Below, piece after piece: positions 50,579-60,456 of a DNA stretch of 64,000 nt (the stretch's first letter is position 1; each line of letters starts with the position of its first letter). The translations under genes and the position numbers were made by a program. The DNA is from Methyloglobulus morosus KoM1 (lineage in GTDB: Bacteria; Pseudomonadota; Gammaproteobacteria; Methylococcales; Methylomonadaceae): NCBI RefSeq assembly GCF_000496735.2, contig NZ_AYLO01000112.1, forward strand, positions 1 through 64,000, given 5' to 3'. The notes under the pieces are model-generated. The model had not been told where the DNA came from and ran no database searches. It saw nothing but the letters and a program-made list of their open reading frames with translations.

Positions 50579-51994
50579 ATGCTTGTTTATATGAAACTTT
50601 TGTTAAGCGTCATATCGTCGAACGCAAATCTGGAACGTTCCTCTCGAATTACGCTCAATCAAGAGAGCGCGTCGATAGGGCGACACGAAGACAATACCTT
50701 AGTTTTGTTTGACCCCAAAAAATTTATATCCAACCATCATGCCCTAATTGAATATAAGCCACCCGATTACTTTATTACCGATATTAGCGCCAACGGCGTC
50801 TTTGTCAATCAGTCACCAAGGTCGTTAGGCAGGGGTAATAAGCTAAAGCTTAAAGATGGGGATCAATTCACTATTGGTGACTACAGCCTTTACGTGAAGT
50901 TGTTGGCGGAGGACAGTTACCCCACACATTTTCCCAGTGACCCCCTGCCAACCCAACAGGTTGAAAGTTTTGTCGATCCCTTTGCCGAGTTCGATTCTGA
51001 TCCCATCCAAGATATGATCAATAGCAATGAACTGATTCCGTCTACCTGGAAAGGAAAAATAGACTTGCCCGAAGACCCGTTTGGGATTCCTGGCCTTAAT
51101 ATTGAACCATCGAATTTAAGCACGGAAAACCAACATGACAACACCGCGTTTGATCACCTCCCTGTTTATAAAGAGGCGTTTCAGCCCCCCCTAAAAAAAA
51201 CAGCCGAGTTCCCCGTTGGGTCACCGCCCATCTCAAATCCAACTGACATTTTTCCAGAAGACTGGTTTACCGAAAAAAAAGACAATCATGAAAGCGTTGT
51301 CATTAACAAGGAATTTCCACCCATCGATGAACCCATCCAACCGCCTCCTGTAACCATTCCAGAACCGCCAATCATTTCTCCCTCAACGGATTATCATAAC
51401 GAATTAATCCAAAACTTCCTTAACGGCGCAAAACTCGACCACAGTAAATTTGCTGATGCTATTACGCCACAGACTTTTTACACTATTGGCGCTATGCTTA
51501 GGGCATCCGTTCAAGGAACTCGGGATGTCCTGGACGGAAGGGCGCGGATTAAAAATGAAATGCATTTGGATGTGACCTTGATTAGGCCTAAAGAGAACAA
51601 TCCGATCAAGTTTTCTGTTAGTACCGACGAAGCCTTGGCTAAACTATTAGCACCCGAAGACAAGGCTTATTTGACTCCCGAAAAAGCGATGAATGAAGCG
51701 TTTGATGATATTCGGACCCATCAATACTCGGTCATTGCCGGTATGAAATCAGCGTTGTTTGCCATATTGAAACGCTTTGACCCAAAAATACTAGAAGAAC
51801 GCCTGCAAAAACAAAGCCCCATATCCGCCAACATCCCCATTCATAAGCAGGCAAAATTATGGAAACAGTTTGAAGATCTTTACGAAACACTTGAACAAGA
51901 GACCAAAGATAATTTTTATCATTTATTTGGTCAAGCTTTCGCAGACACCTATAACCAAGTCATAAATAACCTGAAGAAAGACCATTCAAATTAA
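50579..51994 (+). CDS. tagH: TagH, FHA-domain T6SS regulator
   Basis: TagH is the FHA phosphothreonine-binding scaffold of T6SS post-translational control. The FHA domain lies at about residues 20-105 (ASIGRHEDNTLVLFDPKKFI, SNHHALIEYKPPDYFITDIS, NGVFVN). A Pro-rich linker covers about 120-280, and a TagH C-terminal domain about 290-470 (FADAITPQTFYTIGAMLRAS, VQGTRDVLDGRARIKNEMHL, MKSALFAILKRFDPKILEER). A second in-frame ATG at 50591 fits the family start better (MKLLLSVISSNANLE), while AGGTGG sits directly before the first. C7 and A8 runs occur in the linker (51185-51200). Its partner phosphatase PppA is in the same operon; the kinase is not. Confidence 0.92.
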   Translation: MLVYMKLLLSVISSNANLERSSRITLNQESASIGRHEDNTLVLFDPKKFISNHHALIEYKPPDYFITDISANGVFVNQSPRSLGRGNKLKLKDGDQFTIGDYSLYVKLLAEDSYPTHFPSDPLPTQQVESFVDPFAEFDSDPIQDMINSNELIPSTWKGKIDLPEDPFGIPGLNIEPSNLSTENQHDNTAFDHLPVYKEAFQPPLKKTAEFPVGSPPISNPTDIFPEDWFTEKKDNHESVVINKEFPPIDEPIQPPPVTIPEPPIISPSTDYHNELIQNFLNGAKLDHSKFADAITPQTFYTIGAMLRASVQGTRDVLDGRARIKNEMHLDVTLIRPKENNPIKFSVSTDEALAKLLAPEDKAYLTPEKAMNEAFDDIRTHQYSVIAGMKSALFAILKRFDPKILEERLQKQSPISANIPIHKQAKLWKQFEDLYETLEQETKDNFYHLFGQAFADTYNQVINNLKKDHSN

Positions 51995-51997
51995 TTT

Positions 51998-52507
51998 ATG
52001 GACATTAAGTTACCGATTGTTATGTACAAATTCACACTGGCTATTTTATTGATGCACTTATTCCTCAGTGGCTGCAGCTCAGACCCCGAGAAAGAAGAAC
52101 CTAAACCACCACCGGAAACTAAAGTGAATGTCAGCATTTCAGTTTCTAGTTTAGTGAACCCTGATATTAATGGCCGCCCCTCTCCGATAGTGCTGCGGTT
52201 ATATGAACTTAAAAATATAGGCAAATTTGAAGAAGCCGATTTTTATAAGTTATTTGAAGACCATGAAGGGGCCCTAGGTTCTGATCTTGTAGCATCCGAA
52301 AAATTTCATTTTAAACCTGGCGATACTAAAACCTTGAATCATACAGTCTCTCCAGACACCAAATATATGGCGGTAACGGCTTCATTCCGGAATTTCAACC
52401 AGTCAGTTTGGCGGGACTCCATAGCCATCGAAGCGAACAAGACATCTGAACTAGTCGTCGTATTGGAGAGCTTGAACGTGAGTATTAAGAAAAAGCAAAC
52501 AAACTAA
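51998..52507 (+). CDS. tssJ: TssJ outer-membrane lipoprotein of the T6SS membrane complex
   Basis: TssJ anchors the T6SS membrane complex to the outer membrane and contacts TssM. The lipobox is FLSGCSSD with Cys at about residue 26 (a start at 52022 is also possible). The mature part has VNVSISVSSLVNPDINGRPS, PIVLRLYELKNIGKFEEADF, FYKLFEDHEGALGSDLVASE, and ELVVVLESLNV. The length of 169 aa is normal. It starts four bases after tagH ends. Confidence 0.94.
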   Translation: MDIKLPIVMYKFTLAILLMHLFLSGCSSDPEKEEPKPPPETKVNVSISVSSLVNPDINGRPSPIVLRLYELKNIGKFEEADFYKLFEDHEGALGSDLVASEKFHFKPGDTKTLNHTVSPDTKYMAVTASFRNFNQSVWRDSIAIEANKTSELVVVLESLNVSIKKKQTN

Positions 52508-52527
52508 ACGAACGTTGAAGGACACCT

Positions 52528-53865
52528 ATGTCATCGAACAATAAAGTTATTTGGACCGAAGGTATGTTTCTCCGGCCCTCCCATTTCCAACAGTTGGACC
52601 GCTACTTTCAATCGTGGATAGAATCTCGCTGTGCTGGATTACACTGTTACAGTTGGGGGGTAACTAAACTCGAAATTGACCAGCAACTCCTTGCATTAGG
52701 AAAGTTCTCAATAACAGCCTGCCAAGGTGTTTTTCCTGACGGTACGCCATTCAGTATGCCGGACAACCACCCCGCCCCAATTTCACTGGATATCCCGGCT
52801 GAATCAAAAAATGAAACCTTATACTTATCCTTACCTGCCCGTGGCAGTTTCGGTAAAGAACTGGCTTGGGACGATAAAACTGACGAATTCATCCGCTACC
52901 GGATGAGAGAAATTGAGGTAAAGGATATTCATTCGCAATATGAACAGGACAGTTCGACTATGCAAAGCGGCGAGCTTTGGACGAGATTCCGTTTATCCCA
53001 TCAGAACCAGGATGCTTACATTAACATCCCAATCGCAAGGATAATAGAACGTAAAGCTGATAAGCAAGTCGTGTTGGACAGCCAATTTATCCCATCCTGC
53101 TTACACGTGGGCGCTTCAACACAACTACGCAGCTATGTCGACGAAATACAGGGAATTTTAAATCAGCGGGGAGATGCCCTTGCAAAACGCCTGGGATCGC
53201 CGGGGACGAGCGGTGTCGCTGAGATTACCGATTTTTTGCTGTTGCAGATAATCAATCGCTATGAACCGCTTTTCACCCATTTTTCTTTAATGCAGCAATT
53301 TCATCCTGAACGCCTGTTTAGCGTCTTGCTGGAGATGGCGGGTGAACTGGCAACCATAACGCAGGCGAGTCATCGGCCAAAAACTTTTCCACAGTATATT
53401 CATGAAGATTTATTCAGTAGTTTTGACCCAATCATCATTGCCCTTAGGGAATCATTAAGCTGGGTATCCGAATCCAGGGCCATATCCATACCCCTGGAAG
53501 AACATCCCAATCAAATCCGCTCGGCAATTATTCATGACCGGCAGTTGCTGCAATCTGCCGAATTTGTTTTGGGTGTAAACGCCCAACTGCCAGCCGATCG
53601 AATCCGTAGCCAATTTCCTCGCCAAGCCACCATTACTACCCGAGAAAAACTTCGTGATTATGTCATGTCCCAAATACCTGGCATTCAATTGGTCGGGCTC
53701 GCCACTTCGCCTAGACAAATACCTTTCCACAAAGGCATGACTTATTTTAGCCTAGACAAAAATCACACACTTTGGCAAGAACTTGAAAAAAGCGGTTCTT
53801 TGGGTATGCATTTTTCGGGCGAATACCCAGGTTTAGAGTTGGAACTCTGGGCAATTAGGGATTAA
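52528..53865 (+). CDS. tssK: TssK baseplate-to-membrane-complex connector
   Basis: TssK links the T6SS baseplate to the TssJ-L-M membrane complex. The N-terminal signature VIWTEGMFLRPSHFQQLDRY is diagnostic. Others are RYRMREIEVKDIHS, RYEPLFTHFSLMQQFHPERL (about residues 245-264), VLLEMAGELATITQASHRPK, YIHEDLFSSFDPII, and YFSLDKNHTLWQEL near the end. The length of 445 aa is normal. It lies 20 bases after tssJ and four before tssL. Confidence 0.96.
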   Translation: MSSNNKVIWTEGMFLRPSHFQQLDRYFQSWIESRCAGLHCYSWGVTKLEIDQQLLALGKFSITACQGVFPDGTPFSMPDNHPAPISLDIPAESKNETLYLSLPARGSFGKELAWDDKTDEFIRYRMREIEVKDIHSQYEQDSSTMQSGELWTRFRLSHQNQDAYINIPIARIIERKADKQVVLDSQFIPSCLHVGASTQLRSYVDEIQGILNQRGDALAKRLGSPGTSGVAEITDFLLLQIINRYEPLFTHFSLMQQFHPERLFSVLLEMAGELATITQASHRPKTFPQYIHEDLFSSFDPIIIALRESLSWVSESRAISIPLEEHPNQIRSAIIHDRQLLQSAEFVLGVNAQLPADRIRSQFPRQATITTREKLRDYVMSQIPGIQLVGLATSPRQIPFHKGMTYFSLDKNHTLWQELEKSGSLGMHFSGEYPGLELELWAIRD

Positions 53866-53869
53866 TCAA

Positions 53870-55180
53870 ATGAACAATGATAAAGACGACCCATTTTTCA
53901 CGCCACAAGCCGACGACAGGACAATAATCCGTCCTAACCCGGGGGGCAAGCGCCCTGATATCCCTTCCGCCGTTTATCCTAACAGCCAGCAGTCCGTTCC
54001 CTCAGGGGCAGCCCCTAAACTCGGCAGCCTAAATCCCCTGGAGAAAGCCGCATCTGGACTGCTTGCCTTACTGACGAAACTGAATTCTTCTTATTCACAA
54101 TCTGATCCTATGGGCTTGAAAAACCGGATCATCAAGGAAATCGAACAGTTTCAAATCACTGCCCAAACACAAGGCATAGACCCGCAAACTATTTCAAGTG
54201 CACGTTATGTGCTTTGCACTGTCTTGGACGAAGCGGTTTTAAACACCCCTTGGGGTAACGAGAGCGGCTGGTCAGACCATAGCTTATTAAGTATCTTCCA
54301 CAAAGAGACAAAGGGCGGGGAACGTTCTTTCCATTTATTGAAATCATTATCCCAAAACCCGGCAAAAAACAGAAACTTGCTGGAGCTTATATACGTCTGC
54401 TTAGCACTGGGATTTGAAGGCGAATACCGGCTCATTGAAGGCGGAAAAAATAAATTAGCCAGCATCAAAGACTGGCTATATCAGATATTGCAAAAAGAAC
54501 GGGGAATTGCCGACCCCGTGTTGTCGCCGCATTGGCAAGGTGTAATCGATCGGCGCAACCCTTTAATGCAGATGGTACCTGTTTGGGTTTTCGGAGCGGT
54601 GGCAGCCGGTCTTTTGACAACCATTTTCACTGTCTTGTTATTCCAACTAAATAATAATTCAGACCCCGTGTTCAAGGAAATATTGACGATCACGCCTCCG
54701 ACTATCGATGTTGTAGAACCCGAACCGGTAAAAATCGTACCCATTCCCAAGCCGCAACTTACCTTGTCCAAGCTTCTAGCCACTGAAATAGAGAATAAAC
54801 AATTGAAAGTTATGGAATTAACACAACGCAGTACAGTCACGATCCAGGGTGACAATTTGTTTGACTCCGGCAGTACCACTGTCAATTCCGCAGTATTTCC
54901 TTTGTTACAACGGATAGCCGAATCGTTGAACCAATTACCAGGACAAGTAATGGTCACTGGACACTCCGACAACCAACCCATTCGTAGCGCCCGTTACCCT
55001 TCTAACTGGCATTTGTCAAAAGCTAGGGCAACTTCTGTCTCAGCCGTACTCAAGGAGATCCTTAGCAACCCCGGAAGAGTCCTGATAGAAGGCAAATCCG
55101 ACCTAGAACCTGTTGATTCTAATACGACCAAAGAAGGTCGAGCGAAGAACCGACGTGTTGAAATCACCTTGTTAAAATAA
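53870..55180 (+). CDS. tssL: TssL (DotU/IcmH) with C-terminal OmpA domain
   Basis: TssL is the inner-membrane anchor of the T6SS membrane complex. The DotU domain (about residues 60-225) has SARYVLCTVLDEAVLNTPWG and the motif LGFEGEYRLIEGGKNKL. One TM helix (about 233-258, VPVWVFGAVAAGLLTTIFTV) follows, then a Pro-rich linker and an OmpA-type peptidoglycan-binding domain (about 325-436; VMVTGHSDNQPIRSARYPSN, GRAKNRRVEITLL). Because the peptidoglycan domain is built in, no separate TagL is needed. The N-terminus is a Pro-rich cytoplasmic tail. Confidence 0.95.
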   Translation: MNNDKDDPFFTPQADDRTIIRPNPGGKRPDIPSAVYPNSQQSVPSGAAPKLGSLNPLEKAASGLLALLTKLNSSYSQSDPMGLKNRIIKEIEQFQITAQTQGIDPQTISSARYVLCTVLDEAVLNTPWGNESGWSDHSLLSIFHKETKGGERSFHLLKSLSQNPAKNRNLLELIYVCLALGFEGEYRLIEGGKNKLASIKDWLYQILQKERGIADPVLSPHWQGVIDRRNPLMQMVPVWVFGAVAAGLLTTIFTVLLFQLNNNSDPVFKEILTITPPTIDVVEPEPVKIVPIPKPQLTLSKLLATEIENKQLKVMELTQRSTVTIQGDNLFDSGSTTVNSAVFPLLQRIAESLNQLPGQVMVTGHSDNQPIRSARYPSNWHLSKARATSVSAVLKEILSNPGRVLIEGKSDLEPVDSNTTKEGRAKNRRVEITLLK

Positions 55181-55238
55181 GGCAGGTATCGCACATGCAC
55201 TCAAACAATTTCTTAGCGACTGAACTAGGATACATACA

Positions 55239-58200
55239 TTGATGAAGCTACTTAATTTTTTCAAGCAACGCTGGCTCATCTCGTTATTTGGCGTTATCGC
55301 TATTGCGTTGTTGATCTGGTTTTTAGGGCCTTTCATAGCATTTGCAGACTACGAACCGCTAGCCCCTGAAACAAACCGCTGGGTCTTGATAGGGCTCGTC
55401 ATCGCTTATTGGTTGGTGGCACATATAGGGTCGTACCTCAAGGCAAAAAATCGAAATGACCAAGTGTTGAGCGCCATGTCAGTCAGCAATGAACCGGCAC
55501 TGAGTGCGGACGAACTGACTTCCCGCGACGAATTGCAGTCCCTCAAAGAACGCATGGAAGATGCGCTTAATATTCTCAAGAAAAGCCAGTTAGGCAGCCA
55601 TTTTGGACGGCAATTCCTCTATCAACTGCCCTGGTACATTATTATTGGCCCGCCAGGTTCAGGCAAATCGACCTTATTGAAGAATTCCGACCTGAAATTT
55701 CCCTTATCCGACCGCTTCGGAAAGGATGCTATCCGTGGGGTAGGCGGCACCCGGAATTGTGACTGGTGGTTTACCGACGAAGCCGTGCTTTTGGATACTG
55801 CGGGACGTTATACAACGCAGGACAGCCATGAAAAGGCTGACCAACTCGCTTGGTTAGGTTTTCTTGACCTGCTGAAAAAATATCGCAGGAGACGACCTAT
55901 AAATGGGGTCATTATAGCGATTAGCATTACCGAATTACTGGAGCAAAGCAAGGCAGAGCAACATGCCCATGCTGTTTCAATCCGTAATCGGATCCAGGAA
56001 TTACATGACCGGTTTAATATTCGTTTCCCCGTCTACCTGTTATTTACCAAATGCGATTTGCTGGCTGGCTTTATAGAATATTTCGATGACTTAGATAATG
56101 ATAAACGTGGACAGATTTGGGGAACCACCTTCAAACTAGAGGAAGACACCCAAGCCAATGCGGTCGAACAGTTTACCGAAGAATTCAATATTTTGGGAAA
56201 ACAATTACAAAATCAATTGATCGATAAATTACAGCGAGAACAGGGCGGCAATCGGCGTAACCTTATCTATACCTTTCCACAACAATTCAACTCGTTGGGC
56301 GAACTGGCGCAATCATTTTTAAATGAAATTTTTCAAACCACTCGATATGAACACGCCACTTTATTGCGTGGGGTTTACTTCACGAGTGCGACTCAGGAAG
56401 GTTCACCCATAGATCGGATTATGGGTTCGCTGGCAAATAGCTTTGGACTAGACCGCCAAAATCTTCCAAATACCGGCAATCAGGGCAAAAGCTTTTTCAT
56501 CAACCGCTTGTTGTCCCATGTCATTTTTGCTGAACATGGCTTGGCTGGCACAAACTTAAAATTGGAAAAGAAACGGGCTTGGCTGCAACGTGGTGCATTC
56601 GTTTCTATCGCTGTATTTAGCGCAATCATGGCGTCAATATGGTTATTCAGTTATGCGGGCAATAAGGCCTATATCCAGGAAGTGGCCGGGCAAGTCAAGG
56701 GGCTGCAACAAGATGTCAATCGGCTTGATCCGGATGAAACCGATCCCTTACCTTTATTGCCATTGTTGGATAAAGTGAGGAATTTGCCAGGGGGCTATAC
56801 CGACCAGCAAGAAGGCACACCTTGGGGACTTAGCTTTGGCCTGTATCAAGGCGATAAACTGGGGAACGCTTCTATAAGCCTTTATCAAAAGCTGCTTAAA
56901 GACGTCTTTCTGCCACGTTTGCTCTCACGACTGGAGCAACAACTCCAAAATAACAGCAATAACAGCGATTACCTCTTGGAGACACTCAAAGTTTATTTGA
57001 TGTTCAACGATGAAAAGAACTATAACAAGGATGCGGTCACCTCATGGCTTACCCTTGATTGGACGCACAATTTGCCCCTTGATGTCCCCAACGAACAACG
57101 CCAATCCCTAGTCAGCCACTTAAATACCTTGCTGGCTACACGCCCAGTACCTTTGCCTCGTCCTTTAAACCAGACATTGATCAGCCAAACCCGAGAAATA
57201 TTGGAAAATACCCCAATTGCGAAGCGGGTTTATGCGCGGATGAAATTAGAACTGGCCAATAGCGGAATCAAAGATTTCGCTGTCAGCGAAAAAGCCGGAC
57301 GTGATGCCCCGTTAGTATTGGCGAATAAAAGCGGTGAACCCCTTACCCGAGGTGTTCCAGGGTTTTTTACCTGCCTAGGTTACAAGGATGTTTTCCTGAA
57401 AAATAATACGCAATTGATAGACCAACAAGTCGCCGACAACTGGGTGTTGGGAACGACAGAGTCCGTGAAGCTGAACGATGCAGAAATAAAAGCCTTGCGC
57501 GAAAACGTCCTGAAACAATACCTGAATGATTATATAAAACAATGGGACGATTTACTGGCCGACATCCAGCTTAAACCGTTTTCCAGCCAGACCCAAATGG
57601 TGGAAGTGTTGAATATCGTCGCCGGTGAAAACTCTCCGTTACGACTATTGCTACAAGCGGTTGACGAGGAAACCAGCTTTGCTTGCCTTGCCGAAAAGAA
57701 CAGCAATTTACTGGATAAGGCCAGCAGCAAAATTACCAGCGCCGGAAATATGCTAGAAAAAATTATCAGCTCAACACCCGATGCACACTCGGCAGCACCG
57801 CCAGAAATCACCACCAACTTGGTCACGGAACATTTTAAGGAATTGCATGAACTCGTCCAAGGCAAACCTGGCGGACAGCCTCCCCTGAATCAGTCCCTTG
57901 CCGTGTTGAATGAATTGTATGTCTACCTAAACTCCTTGTTACACGCCAGCGGTGAGGAACTGGCTACGGAACAACGCAAACAAAGCCTTGAGATAATCGA
58001 TAAGGTCAAACTGGAAGGAAAGCGCAACCCTTTCCCCTTAAAAGATATGCTCGACACTATCGCAGCCGACAGCAGTGACTTGGTCAGCGGCGGCGTTAAA
58101 AAGCACTATAACAATATGTGGCGTTCTACCGTCTTGCCCTTCTGCAATAAGGCCATACAAGGGCTTTATCCCATGTATAAGAGTCCTAGGGAAATTACCT

Positions 58201-58799
58201 ATGAAGATTTTACTGCGTTCTTTGGCCCTGCTGGCCTCATGGATGATTTCTTCACCAAATACCTTGCTGCATCAGTGGAAAAAGGCACAAAAAACTGGAC
58301 TTGGAATACCCGAGGTGCCGCTGATCCCGCCATATCTGCCGATGCATTGGCACAATTTCAACTCGCGGACACCATCAAGAACATTTTTTTTCGCATGGGC
58401 AAACAATCCCCTGCGGTCAGTTTCAAGCTCAAACCTATTTCAATGAGCACGGAGATAACCACTTTCGTACTGGATGTCGACGGCCAGAAACTCACTTACG
58501 ACCACGGGCCCGTGCGCCCAGTTTCGATGAAATGGCCTGGCCCAAATAATGCCGGTCAAGTCAGTATAGAAATGCTACCCCCTATTCCTGGCAGTTCAGG
58601 ACTGTCCAAAGAAGGCCCCTGGGCGTTATTCCGAGTATTTGATGAGGCACAAATCAGCCGCACCTCAAATCCAACAATGTTTATCATGACCTTTAACATT
58701 GACGGACGCGAAGCAAAATTTGAATTACGCGCAGACAGCGCCATCAACCCTTTTCAACTATCGGATTTGGAAGCTTTTAAGTGCCTACCGAACCTGTAA
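55239..58799 (+). CDS. tssM: TssM (IcmF) inner-membrane ATP-binding protein
   Basis: This is the large T6SS membrane-complex protein (1186 aa). Two N-terminal TM helices (about residues 12-35 and 45-63) precede a cytoplasmic NTPase domain with an intact Walker A (GPPGSGKST, about 137-145) and the GVGGTRNCDWWFTDEAVLLD motif. A third TM lies at about 448-468 (AFVSIAVFSAIMASIWLFSY). The long periplasmic part ends with the IcmF C-terminal domain (SMKWPGPNNAGQVSIEM, then WALFRVFDEAQISRTSNPTM, FELRADSAINPF). The nucleotide site appears functional. Its stop overlaps the GTG start of tagF. Confidence 0.96.
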   Translation: MMKLLNFFKQRWLISLFGVIAIALLIWFLGPFIAFADYEPLAPETNRWVLIGLVIAYWLVAHIGSYLKAKNRNDQVLSAMSVSNEPALSADELTSRDELQSLKERMEDALNILKKSQLGSHFGRQFLYQLPWYIIIGPPGSGKSTLLKNSDLKFPLSDRFGKDAIRGVGGTRNCDWWFTDEAVLLDTAGRYTTQDSHEKADQLAWLGFLDLLKKYRRRRPINGVIIAISITELLEQSKAEQHAHAVSIRNRIQELHDRFNIRFPVYLLFTKCDLLAGFIEYFDDLDNDKRGQIWGTTFKLEEDTQANAVEQFTEEFNILGKQLQNQLIDKLQREQGGNRRNLIYTFPQQFNSLGELAQSFLNEIFQTTRYEHATLLRGVYFTSATQEGSPIDRIMGSLANSFGLDRQNLPNTGNQGKSFFINRLLSHVIFAEHGLAGTNLKLEKKRAWLQRGAFVSIAVFSAIMASIWLFSYAGNKAYIQEVAGQVKGLQQDVNRLDPDETDPLPLLPLLDKVRNLPGGYTDQQEGTPWGLSFGLYQGDKLGNASISLYQKLLKDVFLPRLLSRLEQQLQNNSNNSDYLLETLKVYLMFNDEKNYNKDAVTSWLTLDWTHNLPLDVPNEQRQSLVSHLNTLLATRPVPLPRPLNQTLISQTREILENTPIAKRVYARMKLELANSGIKDFAVSEKAGRDAPLVLANKSGEPLTRGVPGFFTCLGYKDVFLKNNTQLIDQQVADNWVLGTTESVKLNDAEIKALRENVLKQYLNDYIKQWDDLLADIQLKPFSSQTQMVEVLNIVAGENSPLRLLLQAVDEETSFACLAEKNSNLLDKASSKITSAGNMLEKIISSTPDAHSAAPPEITTNLVTEHFKELHELVQGKPGGQPPLNQSLAVLNELYVYLNSLLHASGEELATEQRKQSLEIIDKVKLEGKRNPFPLKDMLDTIAADSSDLVSGGVKKHYNNMWRSTVLPFCNKAIQGLYPMYKSPREITYEDFTAFFGPAGLMDDFFTKYLAASVEKGTKNWTWNTRGAADPAISADALAQFQLADTIKNIFFRMGKQSPAVSFKLKPISMSTEITTFVLDVDGQKLTYDHGPVRPVSMKWPGPNNAGQVSIEMLPPIPGSSGLSKEGPWALFRVFDEAQISRTSNPTMFIMTFNIDGREAKFELRADSAINPFQLSDLEAFKCLPNL

Positions 58800-59533
58800 A
58801 TGTAGTCGGTTATCACGGGAAAGTGCCCAAACACGGGGACTTTGTCAGCAGGGGATTGCCCAATACATTTATTGGCACTTGGGATGTCTGGTTACAGGAA
58901 GCCATTCATACCAGCCGACAACAATTGGGAAACAATTGGTTGGACTACTACCTGACCAGCCCCCTGTACCGTTTTGTCCTGTCGCCTGGAATATGTGGAG
59001 ACTTGGCCTGGATGGGCACAATGATGCCCAGCGTTGATAAGGTCGGACGGTACTACCCCATGACCATAAGCCTGAACAATCCTTCGGCGGTCAACCCTTT
59101 TGTGGCTTTACAAAGCAACAATAGCTGGTTTGAACAAGTTGAACTGCTGATACTCTCTTGCTTGAATGATGATTTTAACTTGGAAAATTTTTACCAAAGC
59201 GTCTGCCAATTGACTCCAAATACGGTCAGCATGCCATCCGATCAGTCCGAACCATTTACAAATCAAATGAATGACTTGGCCTTCCCAACCTCCTTGAGGC
59301 AACCGCTCAGTTCTATTAGTTCGCTGCCAGAAATATTGTCCGCTATCTTGGACAGACTGCTTAAAGACCATTGCCTTGCTTATAGTGTGTGGTGGACGCA
59401 GGGCTCAGATCATGTCGAACCGTCGCTACTTATTTGCACTGGCCTTCCGTCATTTGACGGCATTTCGGCAATGTTCGACGGTAACTGGCAACAGTGGGGC
59501 TGGGAAGGTAAACGTTATGCCATACCATCCTGA
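58781..59533 (+). CDS. tagF: TagF (DUF2094), T6SS post-translational regulator
   Basis: TagF represses T6SS assembly in some systems, independently of the phosphorylation arm. The sequence begins with the family motif VVGYHGKVPKHGDFVSRGLP (about residues 8-27) and continues with DVWLQEAIHTSRQQLGNNWL, DYYLTSPLYRFVLSPGICGD, and MGTMMPSVDKVGRYYPMTIS. The start is a GTG at 58781 that overlaps tssM by 19 bases, so it is translationally coupled. The length of 250 aa is normal. pppA follows after eight bases. Confidence 0.93.
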   Translation: MPTEPVNVVGYHGKVPKHGDFVSRGLPNTFIGTWDVWLQEAIHTSRQQLGNNWLDYYLTSPLYRFVLSPGICGDLAWMGTMMPSVDKVGRYYPMTISLNNPSAVNPFVALQSNNSWFEQVELLILSCLNDDFNLENFYQSVCQLTPNTVSMPSDQSEPFTNQMNDLAFPTSLRQPLSSISSLPEILSAILDRLLKDHCLAYSVWWTQGSDHVEPSLLICTGLPSFDGISAMFDGNWQQWGWEGKRYAIPS

Positions 59534-59541
59534 TTTCGGCC

Positions 59542-60267
59542 ATGACAAAATGCCATTGGGAATCTTATGGGGTAACGCACACCGGAAAAATAAGGAAGAT
59601 AAACCAAGATGCGTTTTTGGATTTACCCGAAAAACAATTATGCCTTGTTGCAGACGGCATGGGTGGGCATAAGGACGGTGAATATGCAAGCGGCGCCATT
59701 GTTGAGGCATTGTTGACATTTACCCCGGAGAAAACTATCGGGACCACCGTCTCGGCTATACATCGCAAACTGCAAGACGTAAACCAGGCCCTTTGCCGGT
59801 TGGCAAAAAAAGGCGGCAAAAATGAAATCATAGGAAGCACCGTTGCGGTCTTGCTAAATTACCGGAAATATTGCGTATCTTTATGGTCTGGCGACAGCCG
59901 AATTTACCTTTTTCGTAACGGCAAACTGAACCAAATAACAAATGACCATAATTATGAATCCTTCCTTCTTGCAAATGGCATTAGCGCCGATGAGGCAAAA
60001 GCACATCCTTTTGCACAATCCTTAACCCATGCCGTAGGCAGCGAAGAAGAATTCTTCCTGGAAGCTAAAATACAGGAAACCAGGCCAAACGACATTTTTC
60101 TGCTCTGTTCCGATGGCCTGAATAAAGAACTCGCCGATGCGGAAATCGAAGCCATACTACAAACAACCGCCATTAAAGAGGCCATAGGCCAATTACTGGA
60201 TCTTTGCCTGCAGCGTGGCGCACGGGACAATGTCACGATAGCACTCACACAATTTATAGGAGGCTAA
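59542..60267 (+). CDS. pppA: PppA, PP2C-type phosphatase of T6SS control
   Basis: PppA dephosphorylates the FHA protein and switches T6SS activity off. All PP2C metal-binding motifs are present: HTGKIRKINQDAF (Asp about residue 23), LVADGMGGHKDGEYASGAI (about 36-54), IGSTVAVLL, WSGDSRIYLFRNGKLNQIT (about 118-136), LLCSDGLNKEL, and GARDNVTIALTQF. The length of 241 aa is normal. It closes the T6SS plus-strand arm; the next gene has its own ribosome binding site after a gap of 189 bases. Confidence 0.94.
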   Translation: MTKCHWESYGVTHTGKIRKINQDAFLDLPEKQLCLVADGMGGHKDGEYASGAIVEALLTFTPEKTIGTTVSAIHRKLQDVNQALCRLAKKGGKNEIIGSTVAVLLNYRKYCVSLWSGDSRIYLFRNGKLNQITNDHNYESFLLANGISADEAKAHPFAQSLTHAVGSEEEFFLEAKIQETRPNDIFLLCSDGLNKELADAEIEAILQTTAIKEAIGQLLDLCLQRGARDNVTIALTQFIGG

Positions 60268-60456
60268 GATAAAGCTTTGGGGGATGTCACTTTAACGATG
60301 TTTTTGCATCCGTGCGGGGCTTTTCTGCCCGTGGTTATCGGTCAATTATAGCGTTTAGCCGCTTACCTTTCAGCCCAGAAAAGCATTGACACACCATTAA
60401 ATTAATTTCAGGATTGAATTTAATAACTATCTTTAACTAAACATAAGGGGAACTTT

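Noticed and set aside
60268..60340. Terminator after pppA
   Set aside because: A weak CGGG/CCCG stem is present but no T-run follows it.
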